Below, one piece after another: positions 33,984-45,131 of a stretch of DNA of 64,000 bases; the first letter of the stretch is position 1; every line of letters begins with the position of its first letter. Below the pieces are notes generated by a model. It worked only from the letters and a program-made list of their open reading frames with translations, was not told where the DNA came from and did not search any database. Source of the DNA: Proteles cristata cristata (taxonomy: Eukaryota > Chordata > Mammalia > Carnivora > Hyaenidae); NCBI GenBank assembly GCA_017311185.1, contig JAESUZ010003370.1, positions 1 to 64,000 on the forward strand. The letters are read 5' to 3'. Both the position numbers and the translations under genes were made by a program.

Positions 33984-34137
33984 TGGGTCAGTCGAGTAAG
34001 CGTCTGACTCTCGGTTTTGGCCCAGGTCATGATCTCCTGGTTGGTGAGTTCGAACCCTGTGACAGGCTCTGCACAGACAATGCGGGTTCTCTCTCTTTCC
34101 TCTCTCTGTCTCTCAAAATGAATACACTTAAAAATTT
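33984..34137 (+). mobile_element. Can-SINE, 5'-shortened
   Basis: The first few bases are missing; it begins acatgggtcagtcgagtaag. It shares its A-rich tail with the opposite-strand SINE that follows, making a tail-to-tail pair. Confidence 0.85.
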
Positions 34138-34140
34138 TTT

Positions 34141-34351
34141 TTTTAATATTTTATTTATTTATTTCTAGGATAGAGAGAGACAGCATGAGCAAGGGAGGGT
34201 CAGAGAGAGAGGGAGTCACAGACTGAAACAGGCTCCAGGCTCTGAGCTGGCAGTCAGCACAGAGCCCGACGCGGGCTCGAACCCACGAACCGCGAGATCA
34301 TGACCTAAGCGAAAGTCGGACGCTTAACCGACTAAGCCACCCAGGCGCCCC
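34141..34351 (-). mobile_element. Young felid Can-SINE
   Basis: Same subfamily as 14103, 35427 and 48254: tatttctagga tail, ggcagtcagcacagagcccg, ctaagcgaaagtcggacgct. The flanks are aaaatttttttttt on both sides, at 34131-34144 and about 34353-34367. Confidence 0.95.
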
Positions 34352-34389
34352 TAAAATTTTTTTTTTTAATTCAAAGGAGTTTTTGGGGC

Positions 34390-34485
34390 GACCCTTTTTC
34401 TTTTGTAAGGTCACATTTACAGGTTGCAGGGATTCAGACCCAGTATCTTTGGGGACCGCTGTCCAGCCCGCCACGGAAGGTAGAT
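34390..34485 (-). mobile_element. MaLR LTR end fragment
   Basis: Antisense end of an LTR: ttcttttgtaaggtcacatt, acaggttgcagggattcaga and ctttggggaccgctgtccag. The rest of the LTR is not seen. Confidence 0.5.
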
Positions 34486-35408
34486 CCAGGAATCAAATGA
34501 GGAAAGGTTTCGTTGCCTATGCAGCAGTGGGTTTTGTCCTTGGAGCATGCTCTCGCTTTAGTTTAACCAGAAACATTTCCTACGTCCTAAAGAGAAGCGA
34601 GAACTTGGTAGCTCTGTAAAGCGTACAGGTGTCCTTTCTGAAATATACGCTGCTTCTTTCTTCTTTGTGGACACAGTAAATGTCTCTTCCCTTGCAACCC
34701 AGGCACTGAATCCCGTCTGAGTCACTGATATTGTTCTCCCATTGTAACTGGCCGTTTTGCTAGTGAAAGTCCAGAAAAATCTCCAGGCGTGTGGGCTGAT
34801 CCCGAGCTGGCATTTTAGATGCTTGATAAGAGTAACAGAAGAAGCGTGGAGACAGCGTGCTCCATTCCCCGCCCGCCGGCTCCTCTCCCCCACAATCCAC
34901 CATGACTCACCTGGGATTAACAACACATTTGAGACAGACACTGAATTACATACTAGCGTTGCCTGTGAACTTACCTGGGAGAAGTCGCAGCTTGTGAACC
35001 AATCTGCATGTAACAAAAGGAGAGCAAGGGTCAGAGAGAAACAAAGAATGTTTTTGTGCCTCACTGCGGTCAGCACGGTTTATGTGGCAGATGTTCACCC
35101 TGCCACGCAATGTGGATGACTTCATCCGTAGGGGGAGGCTGCTCACCACTGGCCTTCTTCCCTCCGGGACGACATCATCGCCGCTCCTTGACGGCAGTTT
35201 TTATGAGCAGTGTGGAACGCCGTGTACAGAGCCCTGACCGGCCGTGCTTTCAAGCGGGCTTGTGGCTCCAAGGCGATCCCAAATTCTGTTTTTGTGTTCC
35301 GAATCCACATTCTGACGCAGGAGTGAGGAAGCCATGTCTGTGTTTACATTTTAATTCACGTTTTAAATACCTCTCCCTTTATTCCGTGTCTCTTGTAATG
35401 GGTGTTGT
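34486..35408. other. Unique sequence, no gene seen
   Basis: About 920 bases. Overlapping frames of 172 and 120 codons on opposite strands (34558-35119) have no recognised domain and shadow each other. Confidence 0.45.
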
Positions 35409-35426
35409 TAATTTTGTACTAATCAA

Positions 35427-35645
35427 TTTTTGTGTGTGTGTGTTTTATTTTATTTCTAGGAGAGAGAGAGAGACAGCGTGAGCAGGGGAGGGTCAGAGAG
35501 AGAGGGAGTCACAGACTGAAACAGGCTCCAGGCTCTGAGCCGGCAGTCAGCACAGAGCCCGACGCGGGGCTCGAACCCACTAACCGCGAGATCATGACCT
35601 AAGCGAAAGTCGGACACTTAACCGACTAAGCCACCCAGGCGCCCC
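35427..35645 (-). mobile_element. Young felid Can-SINE with exact 18-base duplication
   Basis: Flanked by taattttgtactaatcaa at 35409-35426 and 35646-35663. The body is nearly identical to the copy at 34141. A tgtgtgtgtg run lies at the tail edge. Confidence 0.96.
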
Positions 35646-35663
35646 TAATTTTGTACTAATCAA

Positions 35664-36121
35664 AATAGAGCCAGTCTACAAGTGTGTGAAGTGCTAAAGT
35701 AAAAAAAAAAAAAAATTTTTTTTAATAAAATGTAAACAGCTTGTAAAAACTTATTTCAGGATTCTGGTCCAAGTTCATGTCCCTCCCTCGTGGCCACCTT
35801 CAAGCAACAAAAACAGTGAGCGGTAGAGAAGAAAATGCCATTTCCGTTGAAAACCCATGCAAAAACTAAAGCTACAAAGGATGGCTGCCAGATCGAACGG
35901 ATTTTGGGGCCGGCTGAGACAGGACACCCAAAAGCATAGCGGCCCCCCACAGATCTTTCCCAGCCTACGCTTATCCATAAAAGGGGTAACACAGCCCTAT
36001 GGGGTCTAACTGAGTCCTGCGCGAGGTATCCACACCGGGCACTGGAGGTGAGCCAGCGTGGGCATGGACGCACCAACAGGACGTGGAGTCGCGAGAAAGT
36101 CCTTCCGAAGGACGCTTGCGT
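35664..36121. other. Unique sequence after an A/T run
   Basis: An A15-T8 run at 35701-35723, then about 400 bases with no recognised family. The 106-codon minus frame at 35756-36076 carries no domain I know. Confidence 0.4.
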
Positions 36122-36250
36122 GGGGGCGCCTGGGGGCTCAGTGGACTAAGTGTCTGACTCTTGATTTCAGCTCAGGTCATGGTCTCACGGTTTGCGGGAG
36201 GAGCCCTGCATCAGGCTCTGCACTGACACGGGTGCTGACAGTGACGTGAG
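36122..36250 (+). mobile_element. Can-SINE, 3'-truncated
   Basis: Head gggggcgcctgggggctcag through gctctgcactgacacgggtg. The CT tract and A-tail are missing. Confidence 0.8.
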
Positions 36251-36972
36251 ACAGCGACACCTCGGGATGAGCACCTTGCGGGGGAAGGGGGGGACGTGCG
36301 GATGGGAGGGCCGGCGTTGAGCTGCGAGGCCCTCTGTCCGTTTGGGCCCCCACCTCCCAGAAGCAGTGTCCAGGCCGTGCGACAGACATCCTGGGAGAAG
36401 AAGCGCTAACACTCGAAATGCCTCCCCCTCTGGAAGTGAGGATGGAGACTTCTCGGGCAAAACGGGGAAGCAGCTTTCACCCTCACGTGGCCCTTGCGTG
36501 GTCTGCCTGTTGGAAGTTATGCATGTGTTCCGTGTGCACGCAGGTCGTGGCAGCACCATCGCAGATGGTCACGTGTCCCTCTCTGTTATAATATACCTCT
36601 TAATTTTCAAGATGTTGAACTGTGCAAAGCACGCACCTTAAAGCCATTAGCATACAGTGAAACGCTGTACCCAGCGGTTCTAGAATATACAATATTTTCA
36701 AGCACACACGGAGCATTCACAACAGCTGCCCACATACTAACCTTAATGAGTCTCGACCCATTTTAAGGAACTGTCTAATTACAGAGCGTGTTCTCCGATC
36801 ACAGTCCTATTATGCTAGAAATCTCTAACAAAGGGAAAGCTGAAAGACTTCCTGTGTATTTGAAATGAGGATTATTACTTCTAAATAATCCATAGGTGCA
36901 ATAAGAAATTATAATGGCAGTTAAAAGTATTTTTAAATAAACTAAAAAAAATGTTAGTCTCAAATGAGTATG
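36251..36972. other. Unique sequence, GC-rich then AT-rich
   Basis: About 720 bases. The first 200 are CpG-rich and the second half is AT-rich. No element recognised. Confidence 0.45.
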
Positions 36973-37326
36973 CAGTTGATCCTCGACCAACACAGTTTGA
37001 ACTGTGTGGATCCACTTATATATGATATATGGTTTTTTTGGGGGCTTTTTTGGATAAATACAGTTCGGTCCTATAAATATATTTTCTCTTCCTTATGATT
37101 TCCTTAGTAACATTTTCCCCCTGTAGCTAACTTTATTGTAAGAATAAAGCGGATACTACATATAACCTATACAGTAAGTGTTCATCGAGGGTTTATACGA
37201 TCGGGAAGGCTTCCGGTCCATGGTAGGCTACTAGTAGTCAGGTCTGGGGGCGTCAAAAGTTAAATGCGGATTTTCAACAGCACTGGCTGTCGGTGCCCCT
37301 AGCCTGGCATTGTTCAGAGTCAACTG
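36973..37326 (+). mobile_element. Tigger-family (MER2-like) DNA transposon
   Basis: Begins cagttgatcctcgaccaaca with tttgaactgtgtggatccac, and ends attgttcagagtcaactg, the inverted partner of its start. These are the terminal inverted repeats of the TcMar-Tigger MER2 group. At about 354 bases it is non-autonomous; no transposase frame is present. Confidence 0.75.
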
Positions 37327-38757
37327 TACTATACTAGGAAAGAAGGAAAGAGGAAATTAGGAAAGTAACACAGAAATAAGCCCAAAGAAATCAGAGGGAA
37401 GGAAATGAAGGTAAGACCAGATACTGAGGAGGCAGGAAGCGCACACCCCAGTGAGCTGAGTGACCTGCTCCTGGTCCTTTGAGGTCGGTCCAAGCGGGAG
37501 CTTCCACAAGACAGGCCTCCTGAGGCCGCGCTGCAGAGGGCTGCTGAGATTTGTACGTCCAGGAGAGGAGGCCCATCTCTGGTGTCCCTTTCGCGTGACT
37601 TTCTGAGCTCAGCAGAGCGACCTGAGACTTTCTGGGCCTTGGGGCCGTGTTTGGTGTTATGTTGCTCCAAGAGCAGCCGCTGGCCAGCTCCTTTTGCACA
37701 CCTGGGGGCGGGGGCGGGGGCTGCTAGAAATGCAGAGTCTCAACCCCCCCACCCCGCCCGCCCCCATCTGCTGACTCAAAATCTGCCTTGGAGGAAGAGC
37801 CTTGGAAAATTCCAATAAAGTGCAAGCTGGTCTAGAAGGCTCACCAGAGGGGGTGCTGAGTTTCACCTGAGCTTTTGGGAAGCCACAGGCAGGCGCGCCC
37901 TGCGGGCCAGGGAAGACCTAGGACATGGCCCCCCCAATCCCCGCCTCTGGCTGCACACCCCCTCACAGCGCTGGTGTGTGTGAGGGGGGGTGTTTCCATG
38001 TTTGCTTGTTCTCTTCTTAGGCACGAGCTGGCCATCCTCTGCCGTCTTCCATCACCCGACCCGTAGCTTCATTCAGGGGTGCTTGCACCTCTGGCATAGA
38101 CACCCTCATACTGTAGGGCAGGTAAATGACCTCAACACTGACTGGGTCATTGTCCCAGGAGCAGGGGTGGGCGGGGGGAATGTCCACCTCCGGCTCTGAG
38201 GGGAACACACAGTAACAGTAAAAGGGAGTCAGAGGGGAAGAGAGAAGCCAGGTCACACACCTGCCAGGCAAGCAGACCGGCCTCCCCTCCCAAGGGGGGT
38301 GTGTCAGGAGCTGGGCTCTGCAAGCGGGTCACCTGTCATCCTGGCCGACTATCTGAGTGTCACCCTCCGTGTGGGACAGACTATGGCTCCCTTTTAATAC
38401 CCATTCATTCTGCTGCCCTTTGCAAGTTCATGCCGGGCAGCCTGCTCCCCTCCGTGGGGGGCCTTGTGTGCTTCTAGAAGAGCCTGTTTTTGTAGGAACA
38501 GCCATCTCCTTCCTCCATGTTGACTAAGGATCGCCGTAGGGCAGGAGAGTGGCCAAGCTCTGTCCGGAAGGAGGGTTGACGGCAGAGGGACCCATGGCAA
38601 GGGTGCAACCACTTGTTGGCCATTGTAGGGGTCCCTGCAGGCTTCGTCAGGGACTCCACACATTGGACATTCCATCCACCATGGACTGCTCAGTGAGAGG
38701 GGCCAGAACAGACCCTGAGGCCCGCCTGCGAGAGGTCATGTTAAAGGATGCTCTGCC
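37327..38757. other. Unique block with a hAT relic
   Basis: About 1.4 kb. At 37721-37840 a hAT-type relic is suggested by gctgctagaaatgcagagtc and gctgactcaaaatctgcctt, with a C-run quadruplex pattern at 37744-37765. Short frames on both strands are not convincing as genes. Confidence 0.45.
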
Positions 38758-38770
38758 AAAATGCTCTCTT

Positions 38771-38975
38771 CCTAACATTTATTTTTGAGAGAGGGAGCAA
38801 GAGAGAGAGAGAGAACACAAGCAGACAAAGGGCAGAGAGCGAGAGGGAGACACAGAATCAGAAGCAGGCTCCAGGTTCTGAACTGTCAGCACACGGGGCT
38901 CAAACCCATGAACTGTGAGATCATGACCTGAGCCGTAGTTGGATGCTGAACTGACTGAGCCATGCAGGCGCCCCT
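38771..38975 (-). mobile_element. Felid Can-SINE
   Basis: Flanked by aaaatgctctctt at 38758-38770 and 38976-38988, a perfect 13-base duplication. A small internal deletion removes part of the gagcccgac block. Confidence 0.93.
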
Positions 38976-38988
38976 AAAATGCTCTCTT

Positions 38989-40410
38989 TCCAAGGTAAGC
39001 GTTTTGGGGACACCTCCTCAGCAGTGTCTGGCTAGCCAGGGCTGACTGCTGGCTTTCGGGCGATAATAGCCATCACCCTGGAGGTGCCAGTTTTTCTCCC
39101 AAACATAGTTGTAGAACCGTTCACATAAACTTGCATTTCGCGTCTTTGGGAATCTCATTGTGGACAGTGCGGTTGAGTGCTTCCAACTAAGCAGTCGCAG
39201 ATAGAGGGCACTTGGGAAGGTTTAGCTTCAGAGGAGCTGAAATTTTTTCCCTTAAATTTCCCAGTTTCAAATCTGAGCCTCTGTAAATCCCCAAACAGGA
39301 ACATCCACTGTCATTTGGGTCGTGGCCGTCATCACGGCAGCTGAGGTGGATTGGAGGCTCGGCCAGAGGCGGTGGGCTGAGCCCTACTGCTGTGGGAGAT
39401 GGTCAGCACCGTATGAATCACGGTCACCAGGGAGGGGTACGGTTTGTTGGCGGGGTCCGTGGGAACGATGAAGGCCACAGCGTGACCAGCCAACAGCTGT
39501 GTGATCCTGGAGTCGTGTGGGACGAGGGGACCCCGTCGGGCCCCTTGGAGGGCACCTTGCAAGCCTAGCCTGTGCGAACGTCACTTACCAAAGTAGCCAA
39601 TGTGTCCCAAAGCAGTTTCGATCTTGTCAGAACTGGGGGGTGTTCTCCTGAGAAGCCGACGGCTCTTTTATGCGTAGGTTATGTTTTTAAGAGAACGGAG
39701 TTGCCACATCTCCCCAACATGGGGTCTTTTGACCTTTTACAGGGCCACATGGTAGTTTGAACACTTCTACGAGTTATTTTCGATGCTTCCTGCAGTTTAA
39801 TAGAAGCCAAACATTTACAAATAATAAGGCCACGGAGGCTAACCGAAATGGCCTGTTTCTTTTCACGAGCCTGGGATCTCGCCAGCCTGACGCGACTTTC
39901 ATCTTGGTTTGCTGCTCTGAGTTATCCCGTTTGCTGCTACTGAGTTTGTGTGCTCAGCTATGATTAATAAAAGGGGAGAATTTATTTGTGTTGCCTTAAT
40001 GAAAGCACTCGGGTGGTAGATGCAATCTTTTAGCTCCTGAAATCTGGGTAGAACTATTGTTGCTGGGCTCCTGGGTGATAAGGAGGAGTCCCTGCTCTCG
40101 GCCATCGGCTGTAACAGTTCCTGAGCCTGGACACGAACAGGATCAGCCCAGGAAGCAGAGGGGACAGGGAGAGTCCCACACAGCCGAGGCACGTGTTCTA
40201 GAAACACCTCAGGGAACAGACTATTACTCGTGGTTTTCTAATGTTTGTGCACAGCACAGTTTGGGGACTTTTGTTCCCACTATAGCCTCTGATTATAGAA
40301 CCTGAGAAGGAGAACACAGAAAATTAACTATCAGATGATCCAGCTTTATGGCCAGGGGTGCAAAGATCTTAAATATATATTATTTATTGAAAATATAGCA
40401 AACCACAATC
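38989..40410. other. Unique sequence, no gene seen
   Basis: About 1.4 kb. The stretch 39760-40050 is balanced, repeat-free sequence with homeodomain-like attaata cores. No exon is evident. Confidence 0.45.
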
Positions 40411-40425
40411 AAGTAAGTGTATTTT

Positions 40426-40638
40426 GGAGCACCTGGGGAGCCTGGTTGTGAAGTGTCAGACTCTTGAGTTCAGCTCAGGTCATGAACTCACGGTTCGTGA
40501 GATAGAGCCCTGAGTCCGGGAGCCTGGATTCTCTCCCCTCTCTCTCTGCCCCTCCCCTGCTCATGCTTTCTCGCTCCTCTCTCACTCTCTCAAAAATAAA
40601 CAAGTACACATTTAAGAAAAAAGGAAGATTTTTTTTTA
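40426..40638 (+). mobile_element. Felid Can-SINE
   Basis: Flanked by aagtaagtgtatttt at 40411-40425 and 40639-40653, a perfect 15-base duplication, although the head (ggagcacctggggagcctgg) is decayed. Confidence 0.93.
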
Positions 40639-40800
40639 AAGTAAGTGTATTTTAGGATGGTTCAGCCTTGGTAACTTCTACAAACAAAATTTATTTTATT
40701 AATTTATCACAAAATTTAAAAAATATGATCATATCTATGGAAACCAAGAGGATTTTGCAAAATTCAACATCCTGATTTTTTTAAGTGTTATGTTTTTATT

Positions 40801-41018
40801 TTTTAAAAATTTTTTAATGTTTATTTTATTTTTGAGAGAAAGAGACAGACTGTGAACAAGGGAGGGGCAAAGAGAGAGGGAGACACAGAATCCAAAGCAG
40901 GCTCCAGGCTCTGAGCTGTCAGCACAGAGCCCGACGCAGGGCTTGAACTCACGAACTGTGAGATCATGACCTGAGCTGAAGTTGGATGCTTAATCGACTT
41001 AGCCACCCAGGTGCCCCT
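40801..41018 (-). mobile_element. Felid Can-SINE, full length
   Basis: First of two same-strand SINEs separated by an AT-rich spacer. The head complement is gacttagccacccaggtgcc. Confidence 0.92.
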
Positions 41019-41033
41019 GTTTTGTTTTTTATT

Positions 41034-41080
41034 TTATATATATATCTATATATAGATACATATATAGATAGATATATATA
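41034..41080. repeat. AT-rich palindromic tract
   Basis: tatata and tagata repeats including the perfect palindrome atctatatatagat (41044-41057). It probably grew from the A-rich tail of the next SINE. Confidence 0.85.
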
Positions 41081-41275
41081 GAGAGAGACAGAGAGACAGA
41101 GAGACAGAGAGAGAGAGAGAGAGAGAGTATGTGAGCAGGGGAGAGAGGTACAGGGCGAGAGAATCCCAAGCAGGCTCCATGCTTAGCGCAGAGCCTGATC
41201 CCATGACCCTGATATCATGACCCGAGCTGAAATCAAGAGTCAGAAGCTCAACCAACTGGGCCACCCAGGCGCCCC
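41081..41275 (-). mobile_element. Can-SINE with GA expansion
   Basis: Expanded gagaga/gacaga tract at 41081-41127, then the body with a gap in the gagcccgac block; head complement caactgggccacccaggcgc. Confidence 0.9.
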
Positions 41276-42059
41276 TGACCTTTTTAAGGAGCACTTTAGT
41301 TCACTAAGAATGAGTGGAAATGTCCTTCATAAAGAGTAGCCATCAAAATCAAAGACAATTAGTGTGCTCGACAATATAATAACTAAATGTACTTATGCTA
41401 TTTTAAAGACTTTATAAGAGCCTTGCAGCCACAGGTATTTTTTTGGCGTGTCTTCACGATGATGTTTCTCAGACTTAGCTGAGAGCAGCCGTGCCGCAGG
41501 AGCCATCATCCCCCTCACAATGCGAACGTGCTCAGTGGCACCTGGGATGTGGTTCTCAAACCAAGGCTCCAGGTGAGACTTGCCGTCTGGAGAAACGGCA
41601 CCTACCTCAGCCCCTTTGTGCCACTTCTGCTCATCTGTCTTCGGAATGTCCCCTTTGTGCCGCTCTCCTGCGGTGAAAAGCCTCATCAGGCCACTGCTCA
41701 ACTCTTCCCTGAGTTAAACCACACCACTACCTCGTCTTCAAAGGTTCCAGTTTCTAATCGGAGCCGTCCTGGTCACACTGAACATCCGTGAGCTCTGCAA
41801 ACGTTAGCCGCGCATATTCTGGGGACGGGAACTCCCTCTGGAGGGCTGTGGGCCCGTGAGCTTATACGTGAGAGCAACGGTCTGCCCCAAGGTTGCTGGG
41901 AAACTCAGACGTCCCAGGGCCCCCGGCCCCCGGGCCTTCAGGTCTCCGCCCATCCTCCGTCACGCCTAGGTAAATCGCGCGTGCCAGCAACATTACATCT
42001 GATACTGCATAGGCTTGGCTTCCCTCCTACAACTCAGCTACAACAGATGCCCTGTCTGC
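41276..42059. other. Unique sequence, no gene seen
   Basis: About 780 bases. A 102-codon minus frame at 41393-41701 overlaps plus-strand frames and shows no recognised domain. Confidence 0.45.
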
Positions 42060-42560
42060 TGAGAGTTTCCACCACCAGTGACTGTTGGATGTTGCCAAAT
42101 GCTTTTTCTGCAGCTACTGAATGATTACATTGTCTTTTCTTTTTTTCCTATGAATGTGGTAAAATACACTGACTTTCTAAAAAAGACATCAAACCATCCT
42201 TAAGTTTCTGAAATAACCCTATATAGTCAAAATGTGTCATCCTGTTTATCAAGGTCCGTGTCTGGTTTACTGATATTCTTCTCAAGGATTTTTATGTCTG
42301 TGCTCATGAGGGTTGTGGATGTCAGTAATTTTCTTGCAATGCCTTTGTTTAGTTTTGTATCAAGGTTAATTGACCTCATGAAATGAAGTCATTCCCTCAT
42401 CCCAAAGTATTTCCTCTGCTCTATTTTCTGGAGGAAATAATATTTGGATTCTAGTGGTGCCATTTCTCCTCAGGTGAGAGAATTTCTTTAGTGCTTCTTG
42501 TCATGCGGTTCTGCTGAAGGTAAATCATCTCTCTCTAAGATGTCATTTTTATTTTTGAAG
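42060..42560 (-). mobile_element. Old L1M ORF2 fragment
   Basis: Antisense ORF2 blocks: atgaatgtggtaaaatacac, atttttatgtctgtgctcat, ttgcaatgcctttgtttagt, ctgctctattttctggagga, then a 3' UTR-like ttttatttttgaaggacgta. Confidence 0.65.
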
Positions 42561-43805
42561 GACGTATCAGTCAAGGTTTAGCCGGTCCTTAGCGGAACCA
42601 GTCCTTCTGGAAGCTTCTCTGCCTACAGGTCTTCATCCGCAGGAGACTGGTGGCTATGTCAGGAGAAGATGAGTGAAGGGACCCAGCCCCACAGAGAAGG
42701 ATGCCTAACCTAACAACACTGTCTCCCGAAATCCCCACACCCACAAAAATTATTTCGCTCCCATGTTTTTTTCATGATTTATTTCTTTATATCCATCCTT
42801 CCTGGGCGGGTCCTTGGAGGTGTTCCCTCACGGGGACTTCCCAGTGACAGTCCCTATTTCCAACATTCTCCTGCTCTGGCTCACTCTCGCTGTGAGCGAG
42901 GGAGCTGTCCTAGCTAGTCTAACACGTTAGCACGTATACAGTGGAAGTTTTTCACTTGGTTGGGGCTTCAAACCTGGAAATAGTATGAAATTTGTGCCCA
43001 ACTAAGTTTACCAGCTTGGCCTACAGAATTAGTAGAACGAGAGGAGGCAAAAATATGGCGGCCATAATGTGATGTCCAATGAGATTCCTAGTAAGAAAAG
43101 GCCGGAAAGTTTGTAAAGCAAGTCAGGATACAAATTCCCTCAGAGGCCCAAGATACTCATAAGTGTCGCCATCTTACTTCTTAGCATGTCATTCAGTGAG
43201 GGGTGGGGAGCACCCTCTTTGGGGACATAGGCCAGTAATACACCCAGATCTTTCTTCCAGTGTATTGCTTCAGCGCCCTTACATAATAATTCTTATCAGC
43301 CTTCTTGCAGGAGGCTCAAACCCTTCCTTCAAGGAAAAGAAGTGTAGCTCTTTTGATTTGAAAAGAGGATCCATAGCTTTCTTTTTTCTTTTTTCCTGCA
43401 GAGCAAGAGTCAGCTGCTTCCCCTCGGCTTCCCGCTTTATCTCCTTCCCCTTTTACTGCCTCGCAGCCCTCAGTTTGGTCCTTTCAGTCCTTCCCAACGA
43501 CACTGCACTATCAAGCTTCGCACATGAAGAAAGTGCCGGGGCCTCCTTCCTTCCGTCAGTCAGCTGTCTGCTTGTCTGCTGTCCACCAAGGCTTCGTCTG
43601 GCCCTAAGCCCAGGGGAGACTCCACCGGAACTTGGGCCCATTTGCCAATCGACCCAAAAGTTACAAACCTCAGACCGCACATATAGGGTGAAGTGATGTC
43701 TCATGTTCAGAGTCAGTAAGAGCTGAGTTATTCCATTTATCCCTAAGGTCCTGATGATGTGGCCCCCCAAACAGTAAATTCTATTTAAAACATATAAGCA
43801 TTTTG
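42561..43805. other. Unique sequence, no gene called
   Basis: About 1.2 kb. YY1-like cores in opposite orientation lie at 43055-43062 and 43168-43174. A 177-codon plus frame (43163-43696) has no recognisable domain. A good splice-acceptor look-alike, tctttttcctgcag-type, ends near 43402. Confidence 0.4.
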
Positions 43806-43930
43806 GGGGGCACCTGGGTGGCTCAGCTGGTTAGGCATCCCACTTCGGCTCAGGTCATGATCTCATGGTTCGTGGGTTCGAGCCCCGCATCGGGCTCTGT
43901 GCTGACGGCTCGGAGCCTGGAGCCTGCTGT
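43806..43930 (+). mobile_element. Can-SINE head, 3'-truncated
   Basis: Well-preserved head (gggcacctgggtggctcagc) and B box (gggttcgagccccg), stopping after cctggagcctgctgta. The CT tract and tail are absent, so a later deletion is likely. Confidence 0.88.
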
Positions 43931-45078
43931 ACGGACAGCTGCAGCAGAACTCTCAGCCGACAGCTGGCGCCAACAGGCCGTCCTGGAAGTGAGCCTTCCA
44001 GCCCCAACTCAAGCTCCCCACCCCCACCCCCATGTAATGCAGAGGAGAGAAAAGCTGTCCCCAACCAGTCCTTCCCAGATTGCAGGATCAAGAACGAATC
44101 AATGGCTGTTGATCATTAAGTCACTGGACACAGCAGTGGACAACGGACACATGGCTTACTGGGGGCATGGCGATTGAGCTGGGTTGTGCCAGTCCCAGAG
44201 GGAGTGCTGGGAAGCCCAGGTGATAGTGTGAGAAAGTCCTTGTAATTTGCTTTTTGTGGTTTTTCTCTTCTGGCTTTATTAGGAGGTCGGCTGTCACTTC
44301 TCGCAGAGGCTGAGTACTGTCCCTGTACTATACAAGGGCCCTCTGAGTCTTTGTGGAGAGCTGGAAATTGGGCCCGAAAGAGAGAAACAGGTGAGCACAG
44401 GAAGAAAGCCACAGGGTGGACGGCTGCTTCTGAGGCCAGAGAGATTAACTAGGGGGTGTTTGTGTTTACCGGGAAGAGAGTAAGAAGAGCCTTAAAAACA
44501 CTCATTCAGACGCTAAGTGCTCCTAGTAAACAGCAAAATGGTATGAACAAGCCATTAAACACCTGCACTCCGGCTACTTAACGTGATAAGCTAGAAGGGA
44601 AAAGACCAGTTAATGAAATTTATTTCAGGTAATGTACAGTTAAGAATAGTACACAGAATGCTTAGGCATGAATTCTATGAAGTCCTCAGTAGACGATTAG
44701 GTATAATTTCGTGTAGTTAGAAGCTTCAGGGTTTTCTTTACCTTCATGATCTCTTTCTGTCTTTAGAAGAATTTTCATTAGGACATATTTACTCGTTTAT
44801 TAGCCGGAAGAATTATGCTTTGATGGAAAGTGCCGACAGCATGCTGATGGAAATGGCACCCCCCACCCCCTTGGCAATCCTGTGGGCCTCACTTGGAATC
44901 CTCGGGATGTTTCAGCCCTCAGTTATGATAGAGACATCATCTGCGAAGTCCAGTATTCTGTATGCCAAACATTCCGTCATTATCAGGATTTAAGAGCTTA
45001 ATTGTTTTATAAACTGAATTTTGACTCTTGCTTAGTTTTTTTTCCACCAGTATGCAAGTGGCCTGTTGGAAATAAGTA
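43931..45078. other. Unique sequence, no gene seen
   Basis: About 1.15 kb without recognised repeat or exon. A ccccacccccaccccc run lies at 44019-44034. Confidence 0.45.
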
Positions 45079-45131
45079 CAGTCGACCTTTGAACACTGTG
45101 AGTTTGAACAGGATGGATCCACTTATATGTG
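45079..45131 (+). mobile_element. MER2-like 5' terminal fragment
   Basis: cagtcgacctttgaacactg then tttgaacaggatggatccac, the same terminal repeat as 36973. It is cut off by the T-run of the FTL pseudogene, so the retrocopy seems to have landed at or near the T-rich part of this element. Confidence 0.6.

Noticed and set aside
41081..41127. GAGA/GACAGA repeats as a regulatory GAGA element
   Set aside because: They are the expanded complement of a SINE's CT tract.
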